The notes beneath the pieces were generated by a model that was not told the origin of the DNA, did no database searches, and saw only the letters and a program-made list of their open reading frames with translations. Source: Hymenopus coronatus (taxonomy: Eukaryota; Arthropoda; Insecta; Mantodea; Hymenopodidae). From it: 64,000 nt of DNA. Every line of letters starts with the position of its first letter. Positions within the stretch are counted from its first letter, which is position 1. Location of the stretch: the NCBI GenBank assembly GCA_030762935.1, contig CM060883.1, positions 51,358,001 to 51,422,000 on the forward strand, written 5' to 3'. A program made the position numbers and the translations under genes. This document shows positions 51,937-64,000 of the stretch, piece by piece.

Positions 51937-53539
51937 TTTATCAGCTATTTCAGAACTATTCTAAGAAGTTACTAAGAAGAAGGAAGAAGCTGAGAAGGAA
52001 CAGACACCAGTTTTGAAGTTCTGTTATGGAAAATAAATTCTATTGTTTAAGTGTGCAATCTTAATAAAGCCACTTCTCTGTCTTATGAGGAAAACTTTGG
52101 ATCTGTTGTTGCTCATTAAATGTTATCTTGTACAGAAGAACGAAAACTTATTTTTAGAAAAAGAGCCTGTTTGAAAAAATGGACCAGTAGGACAGAAGGA
52201 ATGACAAGGTAATGAAAACTGGATAAATAAAATACTGATTTTTCATGAACACCAAATATGCATTTATTTAAATACATCTTTTTGAAATAACAATAATGAA
52301 TTAAATAATTTTCTAAAATTTATTTATCTTTCTTTTTAAGTGAAACATTTTTGCAAAATATGAGCTTTATAGCTGAAAGGAGGCCTTAATGGATTTAATT
52401 TGTTCCTTAAGAAGTATTTTTATCTTCAATTTCATTGCTGCACATATTTATATAATATTTTGCTTTCGACAAAAAGGCCACTATAAATGTTGCAAGTATT
52501 TTGTTACTGTGCAATTCATCAATTATCATTTCTAGATAAGGATGTTTTCAAAATGATAAATGTATTTCAACTAAAAAAAATATTAACAAAAATATCACTG
52601 ATGAAAATAATGTTCCCAAGAACAAAACAGATCTTTTCACATAGGTTCCCTATTTTGATGCCATCTCTTGCCTGTAATTTCAACCACAAGTGTAAATCTT
52701 TCAGTTTTAAAACAATATAACAAGATCAAAACCAGGTACACAAGGATTATTTGCTACCTTAATAATTTGTTATAGCTTTTCAATTACAAAAGAAATTAAA
52801 AGTCAACAAACTCGAATTCCTTCAAATATTTCTTTCATTGTTATATAGCTTGCACACTATTATGCTATTAACTTAAATCTAATATTTTAAGCTGCTGCCA
52901 CACAAGAACTTTTCCCTGCAATAATATTACTTAAAAATAAGCAAAACTGTTAAACAAGCTATGTTGTATCTCATGGTTGACAAGCATCTTATCAATATAA
53001 ATGAACATTTTGCACTTTTTAATTTTAGTCTCTTCATAAATTATTTTCTGAACTCCAACTTGGGATCATCAATAACACTGATGCTTTATGCAAGCTATTT
53101 CCTTTTTTTCCTACTAATGCTTAAGTGTTCCACATTAAAGAAAATGCATAAACAGGCTTATTTATGCTGCAGGCCTATTTTTTTATAACAAATACTGATA
53201 ATTATGCACAAATACATCCTGTTTTTAAGAATATTAATTTTAAACTAAAACCACATGTATCTGCAAATTGAAAAAAAGCTACCACAAATAAGCCCAAAAG
53301 CCTTTAACTGAGACACTAGGATTTGCACCTTTTAATATTTAGATTGATTTAACAATTACAAATTACACCCAACTTTCTCTATGCAAAAGCAATAATCATG
53401 TGATCCATTATCTCTCTACTTAAATGATATATGACAGACAAGAGCACCAGCTCTAAAGCATGTAATTAAAATAACAGTTAAATATAAATATTAATACCAT
53501 TGAATATTTCTAGTCCTATTGAAATGAAAGAACACAATG
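51937..53539 (-). other. 3' untranslated and downstream region of alpha-spectrin
   Basis: AT-rich and without coding sequence. The alpha-spectrin transcript should end somewhere here. I cannot choose among the possible polyadenylation signals. Confidence 0.4.
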
Positions 53540-53668
53540 TTAATTTTGGAATAGCGTGCGTGTGAACTCTATGTAATCCAATGCACCCGGTATTGGTCTT
53601 TCTGTCTTCGGATCAACAAAAGGCTTCATACGTGCCACACAATAATCAGCCATTTCCTTTGTGAGGTT
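53540..53668 (-). CDS. alpha-Spec: Alpha-spectrin terminal exon
   Basis: The exon follows a CTCTTTTACAG acceptor and encodes [20 protein letters not shown] and then [19 protein letters not shown], stop TAA at 53540-53542. It forms the last EF-hand-like unit. The calcium loop is not conserved, as usual for this position in alpha-spectrin. Confidence 0.95.
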   Translation of the reverse strand, partial: NLTKEMADYCVARMKPFVDPKTERPIPGALDYIEFTRTLFQN

Positions 53669-56600
53669 CTGTAAAAGAGATATGAAAACATTAATGATGA
53701 AAAAATTTGTACTAAATCTAAATCACCAAAAATATGCAAATTTAAACTATACATATATTAAAACACAGTGTAGCATGGAACTAGATGCATTGTTCATTTT
53801 GTAAAGAGAAAAATGTTATACCATAAGCATTGAGAATTATAAAAGGCAGAGAAAGAGTATCCAATGTGAAACTAATTTATGCTGCAAGACAGAAGTCCTT
53901 AGCAGTATTACAAATGAGGAGACCTTGGTGCTATACAGATATATTATACAAGATTGAGGGAGGAAAAAAATATATATAGAAATATGTAATAAATTAGGTA
54001 TAGAGAGGTGGGCATGGTTTAGAATTGGAGTAACAAAATTAAAGGGTATGAAGGATGAAAATAGTATAAATTAATGACCTTTGGTGGAGGTACAGAAAAT
54101 AACTTCCATATTTTGAAACATGGAGAGAAAACCATGGAGGGAGCAATAAACCACTCAGGTGTCAACATTTTGGCCACACTAGTGATTTCTGCAATTTATC
54201 TGCCCTAACAGTAGTGACATCTCGCATGATGAAGTAAGTACCTCATCTCCATTGTGTGTAAACTGCAACGGAGAATTCCCATCAAGATCCCCATTATCCA
54301 GAGGAAAGAACAATCAGAAGAGCCAAGTTAGGGAGGTGTCTTTGAAAACCTGGACACTCCTGCACATCTGCCAATCCTCTGTCCTGAAGTCTATAGCTCA
54401 CTTGCAGCAAAATTGGTACAGAGTTGAGAAATAGCAACTGAGACCAGCAATATAAATGGGGCCATAATTGCAGAGAAGATTCTTGTACCTAGATCACTGC
54501 CAAAGTCTTTGACATGTACGTTTACATCAACATGTGCCGAATCCATCATCAATGTAAAGATCAGTCCAGCAAAATTGTCACTTGGACAATAAATCTGGCA
54601 AGTTCACCACATATAATGCACCAGAGATAAAGAACCAACCTCCTGAAAGTTGGTAATATTCTAATAAAGAATAGTTTAAAATAAAATATTAGTTTTGAGA
54701 ATTAATGATAAGAATTTCTTTCCTTTGAAGTTTTAAGTGTTAAGTCTGCTTCTAAAACATCCAAGAGAAGTAGAAGTCCACACAACTATCCATGCAAATC
54801 CTCTTCTGAGAAATCTTCTAGGAGGAGCACAGACAACTATCTTTGCCAATCACTATATCTAATCGGTTCAACGTTCTAAAACTTTTCTATTGGAAACGAG
54901 TCCTTCCCCATGGAGGATGTGGAATAGGAGGATTCTGCCTTGCTGCCAGGACAGTGAGTAAGCAGCAGGATCACCCTCCTGTAAAGATGTTAGTACAACA
55001 CCAAAAAAGAATAAAAAAACTGACCACTAGAGCCCTTCACGTAGAAATGCCCTACAATTTAGAACTTATTTTAAATATCATGGCTATCGTTCTGCGGAAC
55101 ATGCAAAATTAGAACAAATCCAACAGAGTTTGGACTGTTGCTCAACAAGAATGAGATTTTGGTAACATGCTTTAACCACACAAAGCTTCATCCACAATGA
55201 AACTTTAAAATCTAAATTTTAAATCAGAGAGAGTGATTTATAACCACAAGGAATGCATGGGTGCACTATGATGATCAGAGGTAATATAGTGACAGAATCT
55301 GTATTTTTACAGACTGATATCCGGTCGGTTGCTGTAAGGATTAAACTGCCATCCACCAAATTCACCATTTGTAATGTATATCTGGCTCTATCTCACAAAT
55401 TTAGAAGAGCTAGTTTTCCAGCCTCCAACACCTTTTCAGTTGGTAGGCGACATGAATGCCCACCACTCATTTTGGGGCTCACCTTGGACTTGTGCGAGCG
55501 ATAAGCTAATTGCTGAATTCTCAGATAATTATAAACTAGGTGAACACCGGAGAGCCTTAGTCACCATAGCACATCAAGTGTTTGGATGCACTTACAGTTT
55601 GATAGCAATGCTTCCAAGTTCTTAAGCAAGAGGTATTTAATATAAAGACCATCCAAATACAAAGTGGATTTTTTAAAAATTAATGAAATACAACAGTTAC
55701 AAAACAGTTACACTCAGCTTAGTTTTCTTCAACAGAAATGTATTTTCTCCACCAGATGGATGACTTATTTATTCCCTCATCAAAGATTGATGTGTATAAC
55801 AACCACCAAATATACAGCATCATTGCTAAATATTTTCCCACCTTTAGTCACTGTATCATGGTAATCCTTTTCTCCAGTCATCCAACTTCCCGTTACTGTA
55901 CAAAATATGTGCAATTTTGCGAAAAACTTGGAATGGAACCCAGAATTTATATGGGTGTTTATTTTTATACTTATAGATTCCATCACAGATTGCTAAGTTG
56001 GCATATATGATATATTATTCAAATAAGATTTTCTTCTATGTTTATTCTTATTCTGCACATACTGTGTATACTTACCGCATATAATTCCTCTTTCGTTACA
56101 TATGGACGATCACCAGCTGTGATTGCACGGAAGGCATTTTCAATCTCCTCTGAACTCTGCACATTCTCTGTTTCTTTGCTGATCATGAACGCCATGTACT
56201 CTTGCAACGATACATATCCATCTCGGTTTGGATCAACCACATCTACAAAAAATGGTCAATGTTAGAAGCTCCATTTCAATTGTATTTTTTATAATCAGGA
56301 AAAATGGAATAATTAAAGGATAGATGAGATTAGGAGCTTAAGCAAGAATGACTGAAGAGAAAATGACAATTCATAGATTAGGGGCAATGAGCTGGTATGT
56401 AATATTAAAACTGCTAGGAATTAAAAAATAATAAATATTCACCAAAATATTTCACATCATCAGACATTAATATAGAGAGCTGCTCTCTTCTTGCCCCTGG
56501 CCTTTACTTTCCTGCAAAACTAGCACCCCCCCCCCAAAAAAAAAAGGAGCACTCACAGTATTTTAGAAATGGTTAAAACTTAAAAGAACAATTAGTAACA

Positions 56601-59600
56601 ATAAATCACAAGAAAGTGTTTGCTATTATTCTAAGAGAGCAGTATATGAATTCATATTGGAAAAGACATAAAATTACAGTACATGTTCCTGAGCATTTCT
56701 TACTGAAATTATTTTAGTATGGTACTTTCTTAGATAGAGATAACTTACTGCTTATTATTGAAGGAATACCTTAAAAAATAAAAGCTTTTCTACATACCAA
56801 GAATGGCTTCAAATTCAGGATCAGGCTGCCCTTCTTCTACCATAGGAAGATCATAACCAAGTGCCCTTAGGCATGATTTGAACTCCTGTTGATTGAGGCG
56901 ACCACTCTTGTCTTTATCGAAGTGTTTGAACATCATGGAGAATTCCTTAAGAGCATCCTCACTCACTCCTGACTGATTGCGTGCCTGAATCTGTTGTTCC
57001 AGATTATGCTGCATACGCATACCCAATTGATCAAGCTGATCCCACTGTTGTGCTAGACCCACAGTACTGTGCTCTGTATAGCGATTGTCCAAAATAAGAT
57101 GTTCTTCTAATATGGCACCTAAATCTTCAATTTTTTTCAAGTCTGATCGACGAGCTCTAACTTCTGTAGCCTTGCGCTATAATAAAGAAAATTAATTTTT
57201 GTTTACAGCAATAGACAATAAGACATTTAGCTGTAGCTTGTTAACACAATTTACTGCCTACTTTACAATTTTACACTAGACACAAAAAACCTTTTAGTTT
57301 CTTGTAAAAATACACCCTTCTCACATAAAATTAGTGCACATCTCTAAATTTAGCCAAGTGGACAGCTTAATGAAATAGACTGCAAGAAATCCAGGATAGA
57401 AAATATTTTAATCATTAAAAAGTAGTTCAAATGAATAGAGCTAGTTAATAACAGGCTTGATTGAGTTAGCAAGATATAGTATGACTGCTTTTAGGTAGAG
57501 CTTGTTTCAACTGGTAAGATATTAAAACAAATTATTTGAGACTAGTTAACCTCTCTTCTTACTGAAAATAGTTTGTGAATCCCTAATGTGCATCTCACCT
57601 GCTTGGTATAAAGACCAATTCAGTCGTAAATTGGCTCAAAAACATGGGGACATCTTTTATTCAAATTAAAGAAAATCAATCTACATCCGCAAAAAATCTG
57701 ATGTGTTCCATTCACATGACTTCCTTTACTTCTGTGTAACAAATTATTGTTAATAAGCTTATTATTCTATTTACTTCAAGCTAATCGAAAAAAATTAGCA
57801 GAAATAGTCTTATTACTTGCTTCCTTGTAAGTAGAAGCGAAATATGGGAGTACCATAGGTTAAGGTGAAGTCAAAAGCTGGTTACTAGGTGACTGAAGTT
57901 CCTTTGTTTGTATGGACACTAGTTGACAAATTCCTATATGAGAAAAGTAGAAGTTTTTCAAAGCTGAAACTAAAAACAAGGAATATCTCAAAAACGATCA
58001 ACTCCTCGAAAAAAATGTACATAACAAATTGTGTGTTTTAACATGCTCTACATTTTTTTTTTTTTTTTGTATGGTAAGTTTTTGTCCATTTCTTACAGTT
58101 TAGCAGTTAGGCAAAATTCCTCCAGAATAAAGTGGTCTTCAGAGGCTATTCCCAGAAAATTCAAGATATACATATTATTTGTCAGGTAAATATCTTTAAT
58201 ATATAATATTTTAACCAAAATCATTAGAGCCATTTTTGAGAAAATTAAAATTTTCAAAAAATGTTCCATGAAAAGGGTAGTTGGGGGTGGGGGGACTTTC
58301 TTGTAAATCTTTGTGTCACATCCTTGAAGATACCAAACTTCAATACCAAGTTTGGTATTTAACAGTCTTTTCGTTTTACAGAGAGACGCACGCGCACACA
58401 GACCTTTTTCCAAAAAATGCTTTTTTTTTGATTCAGGGGAACCCAAAACATGTTACTTCCAGTGAAATCTTGGTATCGAATTTTTGGGTGCAATACAATA
58501 CCTTCTCTATATACTATGTACATAGTACGTGTAGAGAAAGTAATAAAATACAGCATAATATTCCGAGCTATTACCATTCACATTTTACAGAATATTTATT
58601 TTCCTTTTTGGTTAAAAATATTTGGCATCTGTTATAATTTTAACATCCATACAATAACTTTTATGTACTGTCCATGGTTACTCTGCCTTGATATTTCATA
58701 CATCTACCTGCCATTTTGTCTGTACATCGATTCTTTCTCCAGCCTATCTATTCATTTATTTTTACTACTGAGGCAAATGGAAACTTAATAGCTTTATGCT
58801 CTTTGTAGAATTTCATCTGCCATCAATTAATGCAAACTGTTAGTGGGATGAAGCAACTGCAGTTGGGGGGGGATGATGTTTTTATTCACATGGTATTCTC
58901 TGCTCAGTCTTCTATAAATAATTCTCACACACTTATTCTTTTATCTGCTTCCTGATAAATATTTACATAAATGGTTTTATTGCATATTTTGTTATGAGTG
59001 AAAGGAAACTACTAGGTGATAGTCGAAGCAGCTCACTATTATGATGGCTCCGATATTCCATTCTCTTTGCACTACCAAAAATATACAAATAAACAAAATA
59101 AATAAATCTACATTTTTGAGGCATTCATAAGTTCTGCTTTATCTCTTAGGATTTAAAAGTTATACAAAAGTAATTTTCAGAATGAAGAGGATTTCACAAG
59201 TTATTTGCAGAACAATAAAGATATAGATTTTGTCTTGTAAATATTTTAAGGGGGTATTTTAACCAAAACCATTAGAGCCAATTTTAAGAAAATCTTAGAA
59301 TGGGTTTTTGGGAAATTAGGAGGCCTTTAAATGAAAAAAAAAAAAAAAAAAAAATATGTTACATTCACATGGCTTTCTCTGTCCATTTGTGTACAAACTA
59401 TTCTTACAAAAGCTTATTCCTTTATTTTTGCTTGTTAATTCAGATAAATATACCCATCTCACTGCAATCACAGGGGAAACCTAACAGGCTCAAGTGCTAG
59501 TCAAATTTATTACTATTTAATGGCCTTCAAATTCTGTTTTCTTTGCATGATCATAAAAACAAAACAAATGGCTATTTATTGAACAAAACTATCAAGTATT

Positions 59601-62501
59601 TCACAATTCATACTGATAATATCTCAGATATGGTTAATAAAGGGGAGGGGGAAGTATTTCAATGAATATCTTGAAAATGGTTAACAGAACAAAACCTATT
59701 TGATATAATTTTGTGTTTTAATGAGATCAAATCTTTTATAGCCATTTTTTTTTAAATGACAAATATTGAAAAATGTTCCATGCAAAGAATAGTTTGATGT
59801 GGGGTGTCATATTCTTGGAAATTGCTGAACTTAAATACTGAGTTTAATATTTAACTACTTTTTAGTTATGCAGTTCACAAATTCAAATGGATTTTATTTA
59901 TTTATCATTTTTATTCAAGTTGCCTTAAAGAAATGTATTTCTGGTGAAATTTCAATATTAAATGTTTGGATTGGGTTACAACTCTTTTAGTTACTACTGG
60001 TAAGTAATAGAGAAGGTAAAAAAATGTAATAAATACTGCAGCATATAAGGGTTTATTAGTGATTATTACTTTGTTGGGAAATTATCTACAAATTACATCG
60101 TAGAAATTTATGGGAATTATTTTGGTAGTATCATAAGCATTTCCTGGAAGCATACTGTACAGATCTCATTCTGCACATGAACAAGAGCTTGAAGGCAGAG
60201 CAAGCTTCTTCCCTATCCAGTGAGACTAGTTTGTACATTCAGTACACAGATCATGTGACCTTTGCTTGGGCTGCTATATTGAAACTACTGCTGAATACTT
60301 GTGTGTATAATTTTGTTAATAATTATAAACATAACATGATTCTAGTTAATGCCTTGATCCACATCATACTTCTAGTTTTTGAAGATGTGACATTTCCTAA
60401 TATATTAACAGAAAAACAGAAATAACTGGATAGTGCCCTCTCGTAGCTAGCCAAGCGAGTTGCCTCACAATTACATTTTGTGATGAAATTTTAATAATAA
60501 CACAGAGTATTCTGTTGTGACAATATACAGTGGGTGTTCTTACACAATGCCCACAAAACCCACCAATTACAGTCACAATATGAATATTGAGAAGATCTTT
60601 AATTTATTTTGCAGATACACATACTTATCATAACCATTTAGCGATTAAAATAGCATTCTTTCAATGCACACTAGTTTTAACTAACAAGTGACCATCAATG
60701 AATGTTAAGAAAAATTTAAAACAATGTATATACTATCTGAAAGAACACATTTAAATATGTAAAACCCTCGAATACTACATTATATAATGCATATCTGTAT
60801 AGTTAGAGCATTGAAAAATGTGTGGGTGCTCAATTGGAGTGAAAATTATTTGAAACTGCTAGCACAATATGGACATTGCTTTGTTGCAAAGCATATAAGA
60901 GAGGGAGGGAGAGACAGAGTGTAAATGATAGTAGGCAGAGAAAGTCAGGTGTTGTAACATATCAGATTTGTTCTGCAATTGTGGCTACTAGCCTAGCAAT
61001 TGATATATAATATTCATAAACAAAAAGGGATAAAACGTTTTGTAATATTAATTATTCTTTGGCACTATTTAGGTTCTTGCACTTGAATTAAGCCATTTAC
61101 AATTTATTATTAAGTGGAAACCTATACTTTATAAAAGCTAAATACGTGTGTAACAATCAATATTATTATAGAATACATGTATACTGCCACATTTTGGTTA
61201 TAGTTGTAGATCCATAGCAAGAACTGAAATGTGTGTCTCTATGATCCTCTCTATATAAAAATTTTAACTATTCCTCACAAACCAACGACTATTGCTTTAG
61301 AATATTATTTCCTCTTTCTTCTTTTGACACAGTTTTTAACAATGGCTTCCATTCATTTAATCTACACAGAGCCCTTTAAGAACTCCGTGTCATGCACTCT
61401 GGAGAATAAATGGGAAAGAATAAAAAATAGAAAGACTAATGCTAAATTAAACAACCCTTTCTGACTCTGCACACAAACATCTTCAAACTAAAAAATATAA
61501 TTTGCATGCACAAATTCCATGTTAATAGCTTGCAAGAGAGCTTATAACAGCATTCTGCCCATTCAGAAAAACTTACAAGTTAAATAGAAACATTACATCC
61601 AGCAAGGTCTAGACATAAATCTTTTAGCAAATTTGCACCTATTGAAAATTAGTTATTACGGATAATCTTCGTAACATTTGAATGGATATTACTGTTAAAA
61701 CGTATGTCAATTATGCTAATTTAATATAGGAGGAAAGAATTCCATTTACCTTTGCTGAAGACATAAAGGAGAATAAAACATCAAGTAATACGCTTTGAAA
61801 CTGTGGGTTTAACTCTCTCCTTACTACTGAAAGCCTGACAAAGTCAAATACATATTTGCTGGCATGTTTTGATATGACAGCTTTCAAAAAGTGATGACAT
61901 TAAGCTTACATCCTGGATCCAATAATTACGTATGAAAAAAGATTGTGTCTAAGCTAAAATACTGGATAATGGAGAAAAAAAAAAAAAATTGTGAATTTTT
62001 TTTTCCTTTCTGGGATAGAAAAATACTGTTATTTTGGTCATTGTAATTTTCAAGTTTAAGGTCTCTTGCTTGATTCCTGTTTAACCATCTGCAAGTATGT
62101 AGCTATTGAACGTTTTATTTAAATGAGGTCTAAATATGTTACTTATGATCATATGTATAATTATTGTTTCTGTAGCCATTATTCAATCATTACATCCATA
62201 AAGTATAGACCATAGCCAAGAGTAATCAATCATCTGTGTGGGTGTGTTTTGCTTTTTTTATAGAATCTATATCAAATTGAGAAAATTGTTTATATAAAAT
62301 GAAATTATGTAATGTTAAATATGTGCACGCACACACACGCTGTACTAAAGTAAAGCATGTCACGTGATAGCTTGCTAAATCAAGCTGCTCCATTGTTTAA
62401 CTCAATAAATTGTTTTCCGCTTTAGAAGTCAGTTTTTGATACTTACTTTGGTAGCCTCTAGTTGCTGCTCCAGGGAACCAGAACCTTCCATCATAGAAGT
62501 C
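53540..62501 (-). CDS. alpha-Spec: Alpha-spectrin, last four exons seen
   Basis: Four - strand exons join in frame (62501-62447, 57176-56798, 56242-56076, 53668-53540) to about 242 residues, the C-terminal tenth of a protein usually near 2,400 residues. Alpha-spectrin pairs with beta-spectrin to form the membrane-associated actin-crosslinking skeleton. The segment gives the end of the last spectrin repeat ([20 protein letters not shown], then [10 protein letters not shown]), EF-hand 1 ([14 protein letters not shown]), EF-hand 2 ([14 protein letters not shown]), and the calcium-independent C-terminal EF pair ([25 protein letters not shown], stop 53542-53540). Both calcium loops have canonical residues. 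All junctions have GT/AG sites and matching phases. The last two introns host Jockey and HINE-like repeats. The 5' exons are beyond the right edge. Confidence 0.95.
54243..55640 (+). pseudogene. Jockey-type LINE: gag zinc knuckle and endonuclease fragments
   Basis: On the strand opposite alpha-spectrin, in its last intron. [13 protein letters not shown] near 54252 is a gag zinc-knuckle piece, followed by Ser/Arg-rich and Lys-rich ORF1 remnants up to about 55050. [50 protein letters not shown], then [19 protein letters not shown] and AHQVFGC show an APE endonuclease in order, ending near 55620. There are multiple stops and shifts. The reverse transcriptase is absent. Confidence 0.75.
56076..56242 (-). 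CDS. alpha-Spec: Alpha-spectrin exon with EF-hand 2
   Basis: The acceptor TTTTTTGTAG precedes ATGTGG (the ATG is not a start; its AT completes Asp). The donor is GCG before GTAAGT. The exon encodes [40 protein letters not shown] and [12 protein letters not shown]. The second EF loop keeps Asp/Asn/Asp and a final Glu. Confidence 0.95.
56798..57176 (-). CDS. alpha-Spec: Alpha-spectrin exon: last repeat and EF-hand 1
   Basis: The acceptor TTATTATAG leads into [20 protein letters not shown]. The exon runs through [20 protein letters not shown] and [20 protein letters not shown] to [13 protein letters not shown] and ends with G before GTATGT. It is 379 bases, leaving phase 1 that the next exon completes. 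It is among the most conserved stretches of the protein. Confidence 0.95.
57696..58543 (+). mobile_element. HINE-like repeat, full length (copy 13)
   Basis: It starts ATCTGATGTGTTCCATTCAC and ends GTGTAGAGAAAGTAATAA, with the 3' palindrome ACTATGTACATAGT at 58512-58525. The microsatellite is only a short CGCACGCGCACACA. The sequence is closest to copy 3. It lies in an alpha-spectrin intron, antisense to the gene. Confidence 0.8.
58880..59333 (+). mobile_element. HINE-like repeat, diverged 5' half (copy 14a)
   Basis: TATTCACATGGTATTCTCTG marks the 5' terminus region and ACCATTAGAGCCAATTTTAA the middle of the family. It stops at an A-rich tract (59334-59354), where a second 5' end begins. Confidence 0.55.
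59357..60020 (+). mobile_element. HINE-like repeat, diverged copy 14b
   Basis: It starts ATGTTACATTCACATGGCTT and ends with AATAGAGAAGGTAAAAA. The middle is shortened and no microsatellite is left. Confidence 0.55.
60021..60934. other. Alpha-spectrin intron, nothing recognised
   Basis: No exon or known repeat could be recognised in this part of the intron. Confidence 0.4.
60935..60968 (-). mobile_element. HINE-like 5' terminus, solo
   Basis: GCAGAGAAAGTCAGGTGTTG and AACATATCAGAT match the inverted 5' end of the family, with no body attached. Confidence 0.5.
60969..62446. other. Alpha-spectrin intron, nothing recognised
   Basis: No exon or known repeat could be recognised. An A-rich/T-rich pair lies near 61975-62005. 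Confidence 0.4.
62447..62501 (-). CDS. alpha-Spec: Alpha-spectrin 55-base microexon
   Basis: The acceptor TTCTTACAG precedes GACTTC and the donor GTAAGT follows ACCAAA. The exon encodes [18 protein letters not shown], just before the [13 protein letters not shown] segment of the next exon, matching alpha-spectrin order. Its first base completes a codon begun in an exon to the right of the window, so phase 2 is expected there. The exon is very short for this gene and is a candidate for alternative splicing. Confidence 0.85.
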
Positions 62502-64000
62502 CTGTAAGAACATTTCCAGTTTACTATATTTTATTGCTTCAAATTCTGTAATTTTAAGTACTATGCTAAGTCAAAGGCTGTGTGCATTTTACAGAATTTC
62601 ACACAGCTTTTATAAAGCTTGATATTAAAAATTTCAATATTATAAGTAATTATTGCACTGAACACTTACTACCATATAATGAAATATTACATAAAATTAT
62701 GATGAGACTGAAAATAAAATACACAATTCAAGACATTTTGTTTTCATCCATTGAATTGATCTTAAGTGATGTTACAGAATAGTGATTTAAATCTTATTTC
62801 TTTATATCATTAAAATTATTCTCTTTGAATAATCACTGTACTCTGTTTTGGTTTTTTCTCTTTCTTTTCTAGTCTTTTCATATTTTAAATGACTTCTAAT
62901 TATTTTAGATCTAATAGAGTAGACAATCCTTGAGAGTTATCCATTTATCATTATTTGTCTAATAAATTGTTAGCTTTTTGTGTTATAATTCTTGCTCAAC
63001 TCTGTTACTGCTACTAGCTAACATGGAAAGTTTGATGGCCCATGTGATTGGGTGATCAGCATTCTGAATTTCCCGACTAGCTGGGGAATTTTTCTTTATC
63101 AGAAATATGTCCTATCTTCTGCAGAATCCCATTACATGGATGCAAGAGTGAATATATGATCCATATAAGTTAATCATTACCAAAAACCCACAGTTAAGAG
63201 GAAAATCCACCATTAATAAATTGTTTAAGTCAAGGGTCTCAATATAACCGTACAGGTGAAAATTGGCTATACAGTTTAAGAAACTTTTAAGTGCAATTTC
63301 AGTACTAGTTTTAATTTTAAAAATCTGTATTTGGTTTGTGCACTTGGTTTCTTAAAGTAAGATACAAGATCAATGTATTGCACTTTAATCTTTGACATTT
63401 CATCTCATCAACAGTTTTGGCAACTTGCAGTTAACCATTTAAAATTTGGAGTGTTACAAGGAACTAGATTACAAATGAATCTATATTCAGCCTAATGCTC
63501 TTCTAAATTAATATGAATCATGCACATTAATGGATTTAAATAACAGAAAATGTTACTTTCATATCAAATGGGCACAAATTAGTACAATTAATGCAAAATG
63601 ATAAATTTCAATCATGCAAACATGTTGTGAATAAACAAATTAATCAAGCATTATTTCTTTTATTATATTTACATATTCAATGGTTTCTGTTCAATACATA
63701 TGCAATATATAATGAACAACAAAAATTAATACCCTAACTGGGTAATGACCTAAAAGAATAAAATAAAGCTTGCTTCAAAACAAATTTGTAGGACTTTTAT
63801 TATCAATATATTAAGGGGTTTGAAAAAATATAATCCAAACATGCAATTCGTTATAGTAGCCTTCAAGAACTTAACATTTTATCCAAGGGTGCTTCTACCT
63901 GCCCCATCATCATCTAGGCATGCCATACCACCAATTATTTAATCTGGACCCTCCCCATCTTAAACCATAGGCAAGATAAATTTAATTTGTTAACCTTATG
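62502..64000. other. Alpha-spectrin intron to the window edge
   Basis: No further upstream exon is recognisable, so the preceding intron is longer than 1.5 kb. No known repeat is seen. Confidence 0.4.

Overview
The window is animal nuclear DNA, almost certainly from an arthropod with a large, AT-rich, repeat-laden genome. The reasons are split genes with GT/AG introns, an insect-type alpha-spectrin C-terminus, and a repeat mix of mariner/Tc1, CR1-like, Jockey, Penelope-like and tRNA-derived SINE sequences. I cannot name the species. There are no operons, CRISPR arrays or prokaryotic signals.

Only two host genes can be supported, and they converge. On the + strand, four exons (7596-7716, 13605-13804, 17108-17225, 22159-22481) encode most of a C2A domain and a complete C2B domain of a synaptotagmin, most like synaptotagmin-12. 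Its membrane-anchor exons must lie left of the window. On the - strand, four exons (62447-62501, 56798-57176, 56076-56242, 53540-53668) encode the end of the last repeat and the calmodulin-like EF-hand end of alpha-spectrin. Its 5' part lies right of the window. About 31 kb without a recognisable host gene separates the two stop codons.

The rest is a dense record of transposition. (1) The commonest repeat is a non-autonomous family with about 15 copies or fragments, starting near ATCTGATGTGTTCC and ending TAGAGAAAGTAA. It has a palindrome just before the 3' end and an internal CA-type microsatellite; I interpret it as Helentron-derived (HINE/DINE-1-like). (2) Three SINE families: A (5 copies, all with target-site duplications), B (2) and D (2, in inverted orientation). 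(3) A foldback element with tRNA-like arms at 8.5 kb and a shorter relative at 39.2 kb. (4) DNA transposon remnants: mariner at 0.4, 4.0, 5.3, 16.2 and 31.1 kb, a Tc1/IS630 relative at 9.5-10.9 kb, and a 2.5-kb element with both TIRs and a broken DUF7869-like gene at 41.5-44.0 kb. (5) Retroelements: an antisense CR1-like LINE with PHD and SGNH-esterase domains in ORF1 inside a synaptotagmin intron, Jockey fragments at 6.5 and 54.2-55.6 kb, a Penelope-like reverse transcriptase at 44.0-45.5 kb, and a possible LTR at 4.3-5.1 kb.

Three structures are not explained by a family I recognise. One is an 879-bp element flanked by TATA, with 24-nt TIRs, CCAAT boxes and an acidic ORF remnant (47550-48428). 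One is a pair of perfect 17-nt inverted repeats 830 bp apart (24537-25366). The last is a set of long hairpins at 30538-30660 and 49888-50060. Every transposase or reverse-transcriptase gene seen is broken by frameshifts, stops, deletions or later insertions.
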